From: Euptelea pleiosperma
Lineage: Eukaryota > Streptophyta > Magnoliopsida > Ranunculales > Eupteleaceae
NCBI GenBank assembly: GCA_035048495.1
Contig: JASUTR010000030.1
Coordinates: forward strand, 17,637 to 81,636
Length of the DNA stretch: 64,000 nt
Reading direction: 5' to 3'
The position numbers and the translations under genes are program-made. Positions 63,701 to 64,000 of this stretch are shown here, piece after piece. Every line of letters starts with the position of its first letter. Position 1 is the stretch's first letter. The notes below the pieces were generated by a model. It worked only from the letters and a program-made list of their open reading frames with translations, did not search any database and was not told where the DNA came from.

Positions 63701-64000
63701 CAAATGTGTTGAAACAATAGTAATGGAAGAGTTTGAGTCCAATTACGAGGTCGGTTGCGAAAAAGTCACAAGTTATAGCTTCGGAATGTAACACACAAAC
63801 TGAGTCCAATTTGAGACGTTGACGCACGGATGAACTAACTTGTTTCGCTATCCTGAATCTTGTTTCAACACTTCAAATGTGTTGCAACAATAGTAATGGA
63901 AGAGTTTGAGTCCAATTACGAGGTCCGATTGCGAAAAAGTCACAAGTTATAGGCTTCGGAATGTAACACACAAACTGAGTCCAATTTGAGACGTTGACGC

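Larger units (their letters stand above)
1..64000 (+). repeat. 177-bp satellite DNA array filling the window
   Basis: The same roughly 177-bp sequence recurs head-to-tail along the whole window, always in the same orientation, with no spacer or foreign insertion. At 64 kb this is about 361 copies. Most copies differ by a few substitutions from a shared set of variants; 176-179 bp copies reflect 1-2 base indels. Landmarks present in nearly every copy are gttgcgaaaaagtcacaag, ataggcttcggaatgtaac, gacgcacggatggagc and acttcaaatgtgttg. Arrays of this size and monomer length are typical of centromeric or pericentromeric heterochromatin in plants and some animals, where 150-180 bp units match a nucleosome plus linker. 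The location is inferred; no kinetochore evidence is available in sequence. Both array edges lie outside the window. Confidence 0.98.
47001..64000 (+). repeat. Right part of array: indel-rich satellite
   Basis: About 96 monomers with a visibly higher density of 1-2 base gains and losses, densest from about 51 to 64 kb. In 57240-57340, for instance, one monomer has lost bases in attagagg, ggttcgttg, tatagcttcgg, cacacaactg and ccaatgagac. Most losses fall in runs such as cc, gg, aa or ttt. The underlying order is not random: type-14-like monomers with gctgtaac or gctgaaac occur near 48.7, 50.0, 50.2, 60.6, 60.7, 62.8 and 63.0 kb, and type-3 forms with aataataatgg occur near 58.1, 59.3, 61.6 and 63.4 kb. 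The array runs off the window edge still in phase. Confidence 0.85.

Noticed and set aside
1..64000. CRISPR array (regular repeats)
   Set aside because: The period is 177 bp with no unique spacers; every part of the unit is repeated. CRISPR repeats are short and separated by distinct spacers.
1..64000. Transposon or tandem gene array as the source of the repeat
   Set aside because: There are no terminal repeats, target duplications, integrase or transposase motifs, and no conserved frame. The unit is only 177 bp and is entirely non-coding.

Overview
The whole window is one uninterrupted tandem satellite array. About 361 head-to-tail copies of a 177-bp monomer run in the same orientation from base 1 to base 64000, and the array enters and leaves the window mid-monomer. 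I found no gene, RNA gene, transposable element, CRISPR array, orientation switch or unique sequence. The consensus monomer has 177 bp (counted on 21241-21417) and about 41% GC. It carries one A5 run, one 12-bp-arm dyad and one CENP-B-box-like motif. A long pure array of nucleosome-sized monomers with higher-order structure suggests centromeric or pericentromeric heterochromatin of a eukaryote. The length is typical of many plant centromere satellites, but I cannot name the species from sequence alone.

Layout. 1-4043: same satellite with scattered small indels and only traces of higher-order order. 4044-24045: eight consecutive higher-order repeat (HOR) units, recognisable from a fixed order of diagnostic monomer variants, containing 16, 14, 16, 17, 14, 12, 12 and 12 monomers. 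The 16- and 17-mers at 9358 and 12188 can be explained as a 14-mer that gained monomers by out-of-register exchange in its type 3-4-5 block, and a hybrid monomer is visible at each junction. 24046 to about 47000: the HOR markers recur but are blurred. About 47000-64000: small indels are dense, although fragments of the HOR order are still readable near 48.7, 50.0, 60.5 and 62.8 kb.

Coding potential. Every longer open frame lies on the minus strand of the repeat. They start at GTG or another non-ATG codon, because the consensus minus strand contains no ATG, and many stay open through 1-bp losses at one polymorphic site. They are not genes.

Two points deserve most attention. First, the HOR structure and its visible recombination junctions. 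Second, many single-base indels sit exactly where monomer types differ by a substitution, and either keep both alternative bases or drop one. That is what a consensus mixing paralogous repeats would produce, so fine detail outside roughly 7-19 kb should be treated with caution.
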